From Lanius collurio (taxonomy: Eukaryota > Chordata > Aves > Passeriformes > Laniidae): a stretch of 64,000 nt of DNA. Shown here piece by piece: positions 50,801-63,900 of this stretch (position 1 is the first letter of the stretch; every line of letters begins with the position of its first letter). A program made the position numbers and the translations under genes. The notes beneath the pieces were generated by a model. It did no database searches, was not told the origin of the DNA, and saw nothing but the letters and a program-made list of their open reading frames with translations. The stretch covers positions 9,624,418 through 9,688,417 of the forward strand of contig JACBWW010000021.1 in the NCBI GenBank assembly GCA_020086605.1, given 5' to 3'.

Positions 50801-52799
50801 AAACAAACCCTGAGGATATGAGTTGGTTCTCCAGTGACATGGCACATATGGTGTCTGGGAAGACACCTCCACTACAGACATACTGATCCCTGCCAGTCCT
50901 CAAACTGCTCATGGCTTTGCTGCTCACCTTAAAAAAAGGATGTACTGAAGAAGACAACACCTCTGTAGTGTGAGCAGTGACAGATACCTGCAAAGCTCGT
51001 TCCAATCAGGTACATGCAATTTTGCATCAAATGTTGTTTCCCGTTTCGTAACTCCCCAACAGCAGATGTTTCTCACCCTGTCAGGCACAGGTGGGCAGAG
51101 GTCTGCAGGAAAACCCAGGCTTCTCCTCCCTCTGCCTGGTTGGCCATTGCAACAGGGTGCCCTTGATCCTTTCTGGGTGAAGGGAGTTCAGTGTATAATT
51201 GAGCACTGAACCCAAACCCATGGAAAACAACAACAACAAAACCCCAAGGCAGACATTACCTAACTTCAGTGTGGAGCAGAGTGTCCTGTCCAGTGTGTCA
51301 TCCTGCCTGCTTCCTTGTACTTCTCTGTATACACCATTTATGTGTGTGTTTATACAATTCATATGTTCCCTGCAGTTCTGGGATCCCTTCACTTGTTCCA
51401 CCCACTGGAATAGTCGTAACAGCCACTAAATTATGGGGATTTTGTTGCTTGCTTAGTTTATACATCTGCAATTTCCTAGTTTATATGTCCAGAGGTTTTA
51501 GTCTTTAATTTAATATTATTCATAGATTTTATTGAGTGTTAGTTCACTTTGTAAAGCACTTTAATGGGCAGTGTCTGTTTAATTATATATGGCAAAGCCT
51601 ACAGAAACAAAGGAAAATTGACCCAATTTGTTACAGCTGGTTTACGAAGATTCCCTGAGGTGACTGAGCATCACTTTTCATTTTTACTGTACTTCACACA
51701 TTTCCCAACTCGTGTCAGTTCAGTTCTCATCTAACCTCTTCCTCTGAAGCAGCCTCAGTGTGGCTGCCCCTTCTCCCTGCAGCCCTGAGCCCAAACCCAG
51801 CATCTTTTGTCAGCTGTTTGAGGCAGGAGGAAGGAGACTGACATAGTCCCGTGGGTTGATTTTTTTCCTGGTGCTACTGGAAATGTGCAAAATGCTGATC
51901 ACATCTAATGTGGAGATTGTGGACCAAGAAGCATTTTTCTACAAGTAAACGATGGTTGAATGCCTCTAGATTGGTTCAAGTATCTCCTTTATGCAGCAAA
52001 AGCTGCCACAGGCACTGAGATGGTCTCTGCCCCTGTGGAGGTCCCCATCACAGGCTGGCTGGATGGCGTGTGAGGTGCAGCTCTGGTTTGTATTGCTGGA
52101 ATATATTCGAGCATCAGCTCCACCGTCTCCTGGATGCAGCATTAATTAAACAGAATGGCCCTGCTCCAGGCCCCAGTGGACAAGCATCCACATGGCAACT
52201 GCGAGCCTTGTCAGCAGCAAGAGATTAAGGAATTAATTGGCAGGGTTAATCTTCATGTCAGGGTTGGAAATGAATTGTTAATTTGTTTGGATGAGTGTAA
52301 AGTCCTCTCGCAGCGATGGCAGGTGGGATCACATGAGGGAAAGTCTGTGAAGCTGCCCTTCCTGGGGACCTTTCTATTTAACACCTCTGCCAACAGCCAT
52401 CTCCAGTTCTTTGCCCCGAAGTGTGAGACTCCCGGGTGGGGTTGGAGGAGCTGGTTGTGTCACTCATGTCCTTGCAGGTGACAGCACAGCTGCTCCAGCC
52501 TGTGACATGGGAGAGGTCTGGCTGCAGCTTGGGAGGGCCCCCTTGAATTCCAGCCTTTCTGATCTCGCTCCCTTGTGCGAAGCAGGTCTGACTGTTGCAT
52601 GGCAGGTACTGAGTGAGGCCAACCTGCTCCAGGATCTGCGTTAGGGAGAGATGTGCTCACACCAAAATGCCACCTTTGGGGCACACTGTACAAAACCTGA
52701 GTGGTCTGTGTGGACACTAAACTCTCTCAGACACTTCCTTGCTCCTCCAGGACACTGTAGTAGGAGAATCTGTCAGGTCAGTTAAGGCTTTTCCCTTTC

Positions 52800-53070
52800 T
52801 GCTCTCGTTTTACACTAAGGACTGCAGAATATTTTCTTTCTTAGTATCTTTCTAATTTATTAAGGCTAATGCATTGGTCATATCACATTAAAACATAGGA
52901 GAAAAGCACTTCAGGTCTTAAATTATTCAAATGAAATTGTAACTTTTGCCACTTGTGCTTTCTTTTGTGCATTGATAAGTCTAATTAGTTCAGCAATAAG
53001 AATCACTTTCTCCTAATGCTGGGGTCAGATATGTTGTGACCAACATAACCTGATTATACACATGACATCA
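52800..53070. promoter_or_regulatory. Candidate conserved noncoding element
   Basis: A repeat-free AT-rich block with AAGGCTAATGCATTGGTC, AAATTATTCAAATGAAATTG (octamer-like ATTCAAAT) and GATAAGTCTAATTAGTTCAG (a GATA word next to a palindromic TCTAATTAG core). It lies about 2.2 kb beyond the ARRDC4 transcript end. Confidence 0.35.
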
Positions 53071-54491
53071 AAGAGGACTGGCCTATGCAGAGACTTTCTG
53101 GAATCTTTCTGAGTGTGCAACAATCCTGTTTAAGACCTTGCAGTCAAAATCCTACCCTTTTGCCCGTGCTTCTGTTCTCACCTCTATCAGTGCCTCATTT
53201 ATGGGGAGGCTGATGCTGTTCCAAGGTGCTGTGAAATAACGAGAGTTTTTTATTGCCAAAAATTGGCTGGGTTGAGCCTACTAGTTCCAACTTTCACCTT
53301 GTCTTTCATTTTCTCCTCACCCTATGGGCAGCCAGGTGGCTGAGTGCAACCCAGACTAAGGATTTCCTCTTTTCTTTTGAAGGGATGGGAGTTTGGAGAT
53401 TTATCAGTGGTACAGTTGAATCTCCTCTGGATAACTAAGAAGGCCCCCAGCACATTGCTGGCGTGAGCAGCTACTCCAGTGAAGTCCCATTTGAGTTGCC
53501 ATTTTCCATTCCACATAAAGCCACCCTTTACAGTTTTTGGACTTAAAATTGTTATTAGTCACTTGTCCTAAAATGTCAATAATGCAGTGATATTCTAGCA
53601 GAGCTTTTCTGTACTGTCATTTCCTATTAATTGCTTAGAAATAATGACAACGTAATTTGGAACAAGACTGTCACCTTGTCTATGCCATATATAAAACTTT
53701 AATACTAAAAGTGGACTGGGTTCATCCTAGACCTAATTAGTTCTTTGGAGAATTTACTTGGTGCAGCAGCCTGTACTGTCCATATTGAGTTATTGTGTTA
53801 TGTAATCAGCTTTAGAAAAAGCAGCAGTCTGAAGGCTGGGTTCTGTGTCCCTGTGCTAAGTCACTACCCTGAGGAGAGCACTAAAAATCAGCAGAATTTA
53901 ACTAGACAATGAAGCACAAATGGCTGGGTTTTGTAAGGGGTTGTAGAATAACTGATTATCTTCAAATCACCATTGTTTGCAAACTGTGCTCTGCAAACAT
54001 GTTTTTCTTGCTATATATAGCAAAGATTTTACAAAATGAGTTAAGATGTTCCCTTTCGTTGTCCAAATTGGGTGGTGAAGTCATGGAACATGCTATTTTG
54101 ATAATTTGGAACATGCCCCAGGAGTTGATTAAATGCTCTCTCTTGCTCTGTACATAAACTGTGCGTTTCCATGCAAACATCAGAAGGGTCAGAGCTGCAA
54201 ACATGAGCCTGCAGGATCTGCTCTATCTCTGCCTGGCTTTTTACTACCTGTTTAAACACTAAACATATTTTAATAGACAATTACAGCTTGTCCACAGAAA
54301 TACTCCCTTATAAAACCAAACAGTGGATGAAGTGGAATTGCTACTGTGAACTTTGTGGTAAGATATTTAAGTATCATTTAGTGAGAAAGCTTTTAAAAAA
54401 TCTAAGACCAATATTCGAGGTTTTGCTTTTTCCTTCTAATGAATCATGACCACTCTGCAAGTTCTGGTGTTTGAACAGGCTATCAAGGTAC

Positions 54492-54689
54492 AAGGAAGAA
54501 ATTCCTCCCTGGCACAGGCTGCCCAGAGAAGATGTGGCTGCCCCATCCCTGGAAGGGTCCAAGGCCAGGTTGGACAAGGCTTGGAGCACCCTGGGATAGT
54601 GGAAGGTGTCCCTACCCAGGGCAAGGGGTGGAATGAGCTGAGCTTTAAGGTCCCTCCCAATCTGAATGACTCTTGTGATTGCACGATCC
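54492..54689 (+). mobile_element. CR1 LINE 3'-end fragment
   Basis: Successive landmarks match the avian CR1 3' region: GGAAGAAATTCCTCCCTGGC, CAGGCTGCCCAGAGAAG, TGGCTGCCCCATCCCTGGAA, GGCCAGGTTGGACAAGGCTT and TTTAAGGTCCCTCCC. The terminal octamer repeat is degraded (TGTGATTGCACGATCC). It lies about 570 bases beyond the inferred ARRDC4 polyadenylation site. Confidence 0.93.
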
Positions 54690-55255
54690 TGAACAGCATC
54701 TTCACCTCAACTTTCCAAGGAGAAATTTGCCATCTTCCCTCAAAAGTGAAAACAGGAAGAAGAAATCAACTGTTGTCTTTCCTCAAATCCTTGAGAGGTA
54801 GGACTGATGGAGATTTATCATCTCACTCCTGGGACAAGTGAGCAGGGTAGGTACAGTTTTGTCACCTCTTTTCCCACACTAGCAGGTTCTCTGCTTAAGT
54901 CATTCTGCACTCTGGTGAGAAGGTCGTTCTGATGTATTTCTCTTCAGTTTGCTGCTCTAATCTTGTCTAAAGGAAACAATGAAATATCCTCTAAGATTAA
55001 TAGATGAGATCAGAAATCCAATTAGAACTCACATCCTTCAATCTTTATGTGTAAGAGCCCCTATTACATAACAACTACAGGTGGGAGTAGGCCCTTTTTG
55101 ATCAGTGTGTTCCAGCTCTTGGTTACGAACAGTTCAGGGAACTAAAACAGTGACAGATGAAGGCCCAATTCCCAGATCAGAGAAGAATTAGAGATCTGTA
55201 GGATGGAATACAAGTATTTCTTGACATAGCACCAAACCAGAGATGAACAGCACAC
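54690..55255. other. Spacer between CR1 copy and ARRDC4 transcript end
   Basis: About 570 bases of unique sequence. The part nearest the inferred cleavage site is GT-rich on the minus strand, as expected downstream of a polyadenylation site. Nothing else is seen. Confidence 0.55.
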
Positions 55256-55270
55256 TGTAGATTTGACATT

Positions 55271-55276
55271 TTTATT
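55271..55276 (-). terminator. Polyadenylation signal AATAAA (likely main ARRDC4 site)
   Basis: On the minus strand the sequence reads GTTAATAAAAATGTC. A CA dinucleotide follows about 15 bases downstream, then a GT-rich element, which is the standard arrangement for cleavage and polyadenylation. Confidence 0.65.
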
Positions 55277-55346
55277 AACAAAGAACCCATGGGGCTCATT
55301 CATTAGTACAAAATACAATCATGTTCCTGTATGTTAAACAGCTTTT

Positions 55347-55352
55347 TTTATT
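55347..55352 (-). terminator. Alternative polyadenylation signal AATAAA
   Basis: A second canonical hexamer lies about 75 bases upstream of the likely main site. The sequence after it is A-rich and less GT-rich than after the distal site, so it is probably the minor one. Confidence 0.35.
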
Positions 55353-56990
55353 TTGTCTCTTTTAAACTGTTTCACAGTTATCAAAACAAAGCCCCTGCAT
55401 ATTGAACTTATTATTGTGCAAACAGTAATTATTTTTAAGGATCAATTTCTGCACTAAGCCAAGTGCCAGAGAGCAGAACTTAATCTTGTTTTCACCCCTC
55501 CTTTGAAGGGCCATGTGTGCTTCCTTAGAAACACATAATAGCTGACTTTTTTTTTTTGCAGCAAACAATCTAAGGCCACAGTTTATCTGCAAAGAATAAA
55601 AAACAACTGAAAGATTTTAGAGGGAAAAGAAAAAAAAAAGCACATCTTTACCCTTCATACTGTCGTTTGCTTGACCATGATTACACCAGGTAGCACACAT
55701 CACCTATCAGGTATTACAGTCCAAAAAAGCCCCTAATGTTCTTTAAGCTAGTATTTTAAATTATTACCATGCAAGTTAATATACAACCACATTACTTTTC
55801 AAGTAACTATAATGGTATCTGTTTAAGGAAAAGATGCTTGTTCCCTTTCCAGATGATGTGAATGAAAATCCTGCATCGATTGTACGGGCAGGCCCTCAAA
55901 TAAAAAGGCATGAGAGCTGCATCTTGAGACTTTAGTACTTATTTTTAGAATGTCCTTTCTAAATCATGCACTCAAATTTTGGTTAAAGCTGCTTTTGCTA
56001 TAGAAGACTAAAGAGTAAATGTTGCAAATGAAAGGAATAACTGCAGTTTGGAAACGTGAATCTCCACCAGTCTGTCTTTCACACTGATGCCAAAGTGATT
56101 TGAGGTGAAATGCTAGAAATGAGACAATGTAAAGGAGTCATACTAAAAGAAGACTAAAAATATATATCTGTGTATGCCTGTAGAAAAATCCCTGCTTCTT
56201 AAGTGAAGACAGATTTGTAAAATCCATTTAGACTTTCTTTAAACTGCAGTTATTGATGAAATGAAGGAAACTCAATCACTATTTTTGCAGATATCAGAAA
56301 GTACACTGTTTTACCACATGAAGCACCGGGTTTTAATCCCAAACCCTTCTGTAAGACATAGGGAGTATTTCTAGTAGTCCAAAATCCCCTGGATTCAAAG
56401 ACAGGACTGTAAACGTGCATGTTGACAATGCTGTTTTCTGCTCCTGTAAGTGATCTGTTGGTGATCATTTACTTATCCCATTGACAGTTGGCAGGAAGCA
56501 AACATTCTACTTTAAATGAAGGCAGCAGAAGGGCAAGTAAATGCTGTGCCTTCAGTCTTAGCAGCAACAAACTCTCACTGTTCTAAATGACCTGAGGAAG
56601 AAAACATTAAAATATTGCACCAAAACAAAATTAAACAGCAGAAACAAACAAGGAAACACACCAACAAACATAGTATGGGTAGCAAATGACCAGTGCAGCC
56701 CCTGACAATAGATCTTTAGACAAAAATGCAGGAGTAATGAAAAGCTTTGTGCCATTACCAGAGGACTTTGTTCCCCTGATATCTGCTTTCACTTCAGATA
56801 TAAGCTATGTCTATTCTGGGTATATTTACACCTCTCCCTACACCTCTTATCTCATTCACTAACCACAGAAACCATTTAGGGTCCCTTGTAGAACCTTGAA
56901 GTATACTGGAGCTTTAACAAGACTTTTTTTGGTCTCAAATCTGACCGTAAGTAAATATCCAAAACAGAGGTAGGCTTATAAAGGCTTTTG

Positions 56991-57003
56991 AATAAATAAA
57001 TAT
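56991..57003 (-). promoter_or_regulatory. AU-rich element in ARRDC4 3' UTR
   Basis: The minus strand reads ATATTTATTTATT, which contains overlapping AUUUA pentamers and the UUAUUUAUU nonamer bound by mRNA-decay proteins such as the TTP/ZFP36 family. Fast turnover would suit a glucose-responsive transcript. The motif is seen directly; function is inference. Confidence 0.5.
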
Positions 57004-57876
57004 TGTCCATTTTGCTAAGTATACCTGCTGCTGGCAAAAGGTTTCTCCCTTGCCATGCTTCCCCTTATCATGCTATCCATAGGCTTAAGATGCAGAAGAA
57101 CTCACAGTAGAAGAGGTTAGAATAATTCCCTTAAGAAATCCCTTGAAAGAAAGCATAGTGCATAAGCTTGGTCTCAAAGTTCACTGTTCTGTTTCATACT
57201 TGTGTCTTGCATTCAGGAAATGGTTGCCTTCATAATATTGTGTAATAACCATTCTTTCATCCAGGGTGCCTTCAGGATCAGGATGAATGAGGAAATAGTA
57301 CCACTTGGCAGTCGTGAGAAGGGCAAGTTCCCACCAAATATGAAGTTAAGACTTCACTCTGTATTTCAGTAGTGTTCCTTTTTTGGATGCAGACAGTGCA
57401 AAGCTGAAGCCCCTTGAACACTGGAATCTTTTGGAAATGTTTTCTTACCCCACATTCTGTTCTACTACAGAAGTTCTTGACAATACTATGTACATTCTTC
57501 CAGAGTGTTGCAAACAAAATATAAATTCTTTTCTCTTCAGAAGATCCACACATCTCCTCCCCGTACTTTGTGTAGTGTATCCACTTTTTGGAAAACATTC
57601 AGTATTTCATTGATTCATTTTCATTTCAGTATTTTCAGGTACTTCTCAAGTATCCCAAGCTTGGCTGCTCCCCTGTTATCCTCTGTGCAGACTAATCCAG
57701 CAGGTTCTCTTTTATCTCCAAACGTGCTCATACCCCCTTCTCCATTTTCCTTTTCCTTTCTTGTACACAGACTGAGGTTTTGATAAAGAAAACTGTTTCC
57801 TTTTTAGCTGCACTACCATCTTAAGCAGCAGAAACATTAAGACATTCATCACAATGATGCTCGTTACAAATCCTCT

Positions 57877-57933
57877 TCAGAGCATGAATGAAATGGGCTG
57901 CATTTCTTCTACATCAGTTGGATGTGGATCAAT
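57877..57933 (-). CDS. ARRDC4: ARRDC4 exon 8, last coding segment and stop
   Basis: A 57-base coding segment reads IDPHPTDVEEMQPISFML followed by TGA at 57879-57877. It closely resembles the DPHPSDVEE... ending of mammalian ARRDC4, which fixes the gene identity. The acceptor is TCCTTAG after a pyrimidine-rich tract in a short 115-base intron. It is too short for a standard ORF scan. Confidence 0.95.
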   Translation of the reverse strand: MDPHPTDVEEMQPISFML

Positions 57934-60900
57934 CTAAGGAGAGAAGAAAGACAACAATTACTGCCTGTAATTCCTGCACTTAGGTTTGTGTTTGGGTTTT
58001 TTTTTGCCATCTGACAATAAAAACACCACCTGCTATTTATTTTCTTACCTCTGAATAAAGAGGTGGAGGCTGAAACCGGAATTCTTGTATGTAAGCAAAG
58101 ACAGGACAACACAACTGTTCTTCACAGTCCATGGGTGGTGGATAAGCAGGAACATGTCTGGAAAACTCTTCCTCAGACACTACATCAGCATAATTTGGTG
58201 GCGCTGAAACACAAGAGATGCTACTGTCAAATTTCAAACTATTCACCCACTCACAGCAAGACAACAGCTGTATTACAGTATATCCAGGACTATGAAAACT
58301 GTATTGGAAGGGCATTGTAGTCATAAATATTGTAACTGAAATTGTGTTTTCAGTAAGCTTAGGTGATTCAGCAGAAATAGAGAGAGTGCTGTGCTTTTAG
58401 GACAACTCCAGCAGCAAACCTGTGTTGTATCAAGATATATTCAGTAATGAGTATTCCCACTATCAGAAGTTAGCCATTTCAGTCAGGTGGGGGTAAAGAG
58501 AGACTTCAGGAAGGCTGGAGTTAGGGTAACCTCACCAATCCTTTTATAGCTAGATTTAAGACGTCTCATGAGTCCTACTTCCATGGTCTACATCCCTGGC
58601 AGTGCCCTTAAACTGGCACTGCACCCATCTGCTGCAGACAGTGCTGTGCTGGATTAGAGAGAGTTCAATATGTATTCATTACCTTCAGGGTGTTCAGGCA
58701 TGGTCAATGCCAGCCAACTCATATCCATACTAAACTGGCTGGTAATGCTGGAGTTTCTGCTTGAAAATCCAATACATGGAATAGTGCCAATCACCAGAGG
58801 CATTTCAATCATCAATTTCTTAGCACCAGGAATATGGATATACACCTATGTGACAACCCCCAAACAAAAGAAAAAACAACATCATGAGACCCTATTGAAT
58901 GCTGCTCTTAAAAGCTGCCCTACTCCCTACACTGCAAATTATTTAAAAATTAAGAGCTTTGTCATCCCAGATATGCTTAGCTAATACCCTGGCAGCTTTC
59001 CTTATTTTTCAGCAGCTTCCTTCTGTCTGTAACTTGTCTCTAGATGACATTAACAAATAAAGCCATCTTGACAAACATAATTATGCACTTGACTTTCAGT
59101 CTTATCTTCCCATTTCTGGAAAGAATCACTTGAGGAACCCATTCAGCTTGAAATGCTTTCCCAAAATAATCTCTGCATTTCTGAAACTAAGCTGTATCCT
59201 CCTTAGTACCCTTTTTCCCTTTTCCACATTATTCCCGTCTTTCCATGTCAGAATCTCTCTGTGACCTTCAGTCTCTCATGTATATGGTTTATGATATTTA
59301 TTTTTCATAGTCATAGAATGGGTTTGGGTTAGAAGGAACCTTAAAGATGATCTAGTTCCAACCCCCCTGCCAATGGCTGGGACACCTTTCTCTAGATTTG
59401 TATTTATTGTTGTCCCCAAGTAAAAGCCTAAAAGCTGCTCAGTAAATTCTTCTGTTCCCAACTGAATGCAGTATCTAAAGTTTGCACATTTGAAAACCCA
59501 ATACTTACAGCTAATGAATATTCTACTCTAATAATGCAGCAGTCAAGTATAGATGGGGATACAGGTGGGATTTTCAGAGTTTTCCCATTCCAGGTATCTG
59601 TACTCCCAGAGGCAATGTGGTTTCCTCGGACATTGGCAACCATCTGACGGAAGGTTTTTGTCTTCCCACTGGCCAGGTAAGTTTGTGTTTGGAATATGGC
59701 AGCTTTTGGAACAATCAAACGAGAAGAGCAGTTCTCAATTTCTGCATAGATTGGGATGGCTTCCCCTTAGAGACAGAAAAAGTCCAATGAATAATTTGTA
59801 TTTACCAACTTTCCTCTGGGAGTATCAAAGCATGTTACACAGCACGTACATCATCTGCAGTGTTATGAGAACAATACTTGGTAAGTTTCCTCAAGCCAGT
59901 TTATTTTTTTCAGAGTGGTATCCAGGCAGAATTATAGCCACCTACTACGTTTTACACATAAACAATAATTCATTTTGAAGCATTAAGCATAGTATGAACA
60001 AGCTATAAAAGAATATTTGCAAATTATGCCCCAATCTTCCTTTTATATATTACTAAATTAATATCAGGATGTTTTATTTCCTCAATGTATCTAATGTTAT
60101 CAAGATAAAAGAGAAGTTGCTAAAAGTTATTCTTACAAAAGTGTAAATCTACACAAATATGATGTAAAAACCTAATTACATTCTCAGTTAACTATTTTAT
60201 TCCAAATAAAAACATTTTGTTGTTCTTTACACTCACATGTACGTGGATTTTCCGTAAGATTATTAACAGGACTTCCTTTCAATTTATATTCCCAAGGAGA
60301 ATAATATTATGATTTTTAAAAAAAATTAAATTCATATAGAATTTAATTTACTTCTATTAAACAGAACTATTCTTTGAACTGCAAAGTGTTGGTTTCACAG
60401 AGATGAAAAAAAAAAACCACCAACAAACCTATTAGGTGCTTAATATGTACATTTTTAAGGTAACTATTCTTACCATTACAGTATCCCTTCCTCTCAATTT
60501 TGGCACTGAGAGACACTGGCCCAGAGGTGAAAAACCAACAGCCAACCATCTTCTCCTGACTTCTTAGAACAGGTGTCTATAAAATATAGAGTATTTTTCA
60601 TTTTATGGGATAAAGCTCTCTATCACTTGCAGTTTAATGTTATGTATATCAGTCACTGCAATCCAGCTCTAAAACCCACTTCATCTGAATCCCTGAACTG
60701 CTCAGTGCAACTGTAGTTTTGCCACCATGTGAAATGGAACCAAGGTTTGGCAATCTGAACATTTCTGCTTTGAAATCCCAGTCTGCATTTAGACTGTACT
60801 GACAAGTAACACAGACCAGGATGTCTTTGCATGTGCTTTGTCTTCCAAGTTCACTTTTTAAACGTCTCATGGAGTACTGTGGTGTTTATCCTCATGTTCC

Positions 60901-63900
60901 TCAGGGCAGAAGAATACAGAATTATTCCATCTGCAAACAACTTACAGTTAAGCAGGTAAACTGTTTTTGTATCCTTAAGAAAGGATAAATGTATATATAC
61001 ACTGGGCTAAGGGGATGCACCTTCATTATTTACAAGCCACACAATCCCCAGAAATTTAGGGGAAAGATAAAAAAACATCTTATTTATTCAAGGACTGTCA
61101 CATTAGATGACATTTACACTGCCTGTAATGTCTTCATTAGAATAACTCACAAGCACACATCAAACGTCCAAGCCAGAATCAAAGTTACTCAAAATTATTT
61201 ACTGGACAATAGCACCCAGTCAATACTGTAACAAAAACTGGTTTAGTATTTTATTATAATGAAAAAACTTTGGTGTTTTGCACTTTAGGTGGTAGCCTTG
61301 GGATCCATTAGGACTGGCACTGCCTTCCTGCTGTGCCCCACAAGGCCTCTCCTGCACAGTCCCCTAAGGTCTGCTCTGTCCTTACACAATGTGGTATGAT
61401 GCCTTCAAACTCCTAACTACTGAATATAAAGGCTATTCTGCTTACAGATGCCACTGCCAAAATACCCTAAGTTCTCTCTAAAATGGATTAAAATGTAAGC
61501 ATGTAATGAAGGAGAAGAAAAGCCAGCTCAAAACATCTCTTAGCTATGTTCACGTCATGATGTTAAAATTATCCCACCATTTTAAATAAAATAGAAATTA
61601 CTCATTCATATTTAAATGAATAACCATTTAGATCCAGTTGCTATCATGAAAGTGCAAGGTATAATTTTATATTATTTTCATAATATGGGTTGAGATAAAA
61701 GAATCCTACTCATTAGCTTCCATCTTGCCTATTTTCTCATTACTTAATGCCTGATCTTTCTTATTCCTCTACAGTATTTCCAGTGATTATTAAAAACTCA
61801 ATGCTTTAATGTGGCCAAATCTGTCACAGGGAAATAACTGAAAGGATCTCTGGAGCAGCTGCATGCACACACTTCATGGTAGAAAACGACATGCAAAATG
61901 CAAGGATACGTAACATAATGGCCAGAGCCTAAATGACAGGCTGGGCATGATTAATACTCTTCTCTAATTACTGTTCCTCAACCTACTATTATTGTAGAGT
62001 TTAGGACACTGCAGCCCTGTGAATGTAGTTGCTCTGGTAAGAGTAACTACTCTGTGCTCATGCATTACTATTATTAAGCCTTATTTATGCATCTGAAGCC
62101 TGCCTAACTTTTTGGCAGGAACATCTCTGCCAGCAGGGATGTAATCAATGGTATTAAAAAAACCCCACTCTGTTTGCTATTCACACAACCTAAGATCATC
62201 TATTTATAGAGAAAAGCTTAGGGAGCTTATATGCTTCCAGAAGTCAGAAAATGACACTCTGGAATGACATGGGAAGGTTTATAGGTGCTTGGAAATGGTT
62301 TATTTGCAGCTGGCTTTACAGGGGAGAGGAGGAGTGGGGGACCCTCTTACCAAGAGGGCTGGTGAGCTGACGTCGATATGGCTGATGACCTGGAGCTCTG
62401 TCTGCACACTCTGGTCAGGTACTGCAGGCCTCTCCAGAACTGCTTTCACAAAGTACTGAATACTGCCATACTTCCCAGTAAAAGAGGTCACCAGAGGTCT
62501 GAAACAAGCAGTCATAAAATCATTACTCTCAATTAATAATTCGGCTCCAAACATTAACACTTCCTGGGTACATAAACATGTCCCAATTTACAGCTGGTGC
62601 TTTTAGGGCCTTGGGGAAGTTAAAGGAAACAAGGCCCGTCTGTACAGCGCTTGATTAAGACAAGTATATAAAGCTGATACTAAAAAAAACACAAGTCAAA
62701 TTACATTAAGATAATATTCCACTACAAGCAGCATCCAGCAAAATCCCTTCAGGTTGGATTATTTAACTTACTCTTGAGGAAGCTGAAAGCTGAATGGAAA
62801 TTCGTGTCTCCCATCCAGAAGAACTAAGTTTTCCTCACCTGTAGGATAAGAATGAATAGTATGTTTTAGTTATTCCAGAAATAGAACAAAGCAGACACTT
62901 TTACAAGTTATTTATGTATAAAAACACCCAGATGCACAAAGTTTTTATTGATCCCAGTGGGTTCTGGACTGCAGCCCGTGCTTTATTTATGCTGTGATGT
63001 GATTTCAATGAAAAACAAGAATCAAGGAAACATGGGAGACCTTGAGATTCAGTTCAGGACTCTGGCCAATTTCTAATCCAAAATGGCTTCTGCAAAGCAT
63101 AATGTAAGTTTCTTTCCAGCAAGACAGCAATTAATCTACTTTTCCAATTAACAATTAAACTAACTTCAGTGCTGAAAAAACTGCAACTTACGGTCAGCAT
63201 GAAGAAATACTATAAATATACGAGCTCTCAATTTATTCATATAGGGCCTACTGTTACACAATTTTCAAGGCCTAAATCGACTTTCCCTACAGATCAGGCT
63301 GAGCTGCGTGTCACCCTAACAGAACAAAATGCCGTTGTTCTGTATTTAATTTTTCACCGCTGCCATAGTGCTGCAGTGTCTGAGTGACAAAGCTCTGCAA
63401 CAGCGAGCTTCCTCTGCTTCCTTAATCCATTGGATGAGCCTGACTGCTTCCAGGGTCTTCCACGGCAGCTTCCCAGCAGCTGCTTGTACAGCACCACCAG
63501 CGCGGAAGGGCCCCACGGAATTCACACCAGGGCCGAGCCTCTGCATGAAGCCCAGGCAATGGAGGGAATCGATCTGCTGATTTTATTCCAGCTCCGTTCC
63601 GCGTTTTTCAGCCACAAGGAACCGCGCGGCCCCTGATGAGGCAGCGGCAGCTTCCCCGGGCTGAGCGCTGTGGCAGCGCTGTCCTGCCGCTGCCCCGGCA
63701 TCCGCGGTCGCTGCGCATTTCTTCGGGCCCCAGTGCCCCTTTCCACCGGAGCGTTCCCCCTCCGCCTCCCCCTCGCTGCCGGCCGTGGGCGCCTTTCCGC
63801 AGCCCCGCCACCCTGTCCCGCTCCCGCACCGCCGCTCCTCCGGTCCCACCCCCGCCGCGGCTGCGGGGGCGACAGGGCCCGCGCCCCCCCTCCCGTCCCG

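Larger units (their letters stand above)
46417..54491. other. Gene-free flank
   Basis: Unique sequence between the solo LTR and a CR1 copy, with candidate elements at 47560-47850 and 52800-53070. The part 48200-50500 is richer in GC and gives many overlapping open frames on both strands, none with protein features. Confidence 0.6.
55256..57876 (-). other. ARRDC4: ARRDC4 3' untranslated region
   Basis: About 2.6 kb of AT-rich sequence without coding potential follows the stop codon on the minus strand. It ends at the most plausible cleavage site: AATAAA at 55276-55271, a CA at 55257-55256 about 15 bases later, and then a GT-rich stretch (GTGTGCTGTTC). An AU-rich nonamer lies at 56999-56991. 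The length is similar to long 3' UTRs of other alpha-arrestins. The boundary is inferred from signals only. Confidence 0.7.

Noticed and set aside
50517..51005. 162-codon open frame, minus strand
   Set aside because: Ser- and Leu-rich without domain signs, and no splice context or known family.
1..55255. Search for FAM169B or IGF1R exons, expected further along in this direction
   Set aside because: No segment resembled either protein; they probably lie beyond the left edge.
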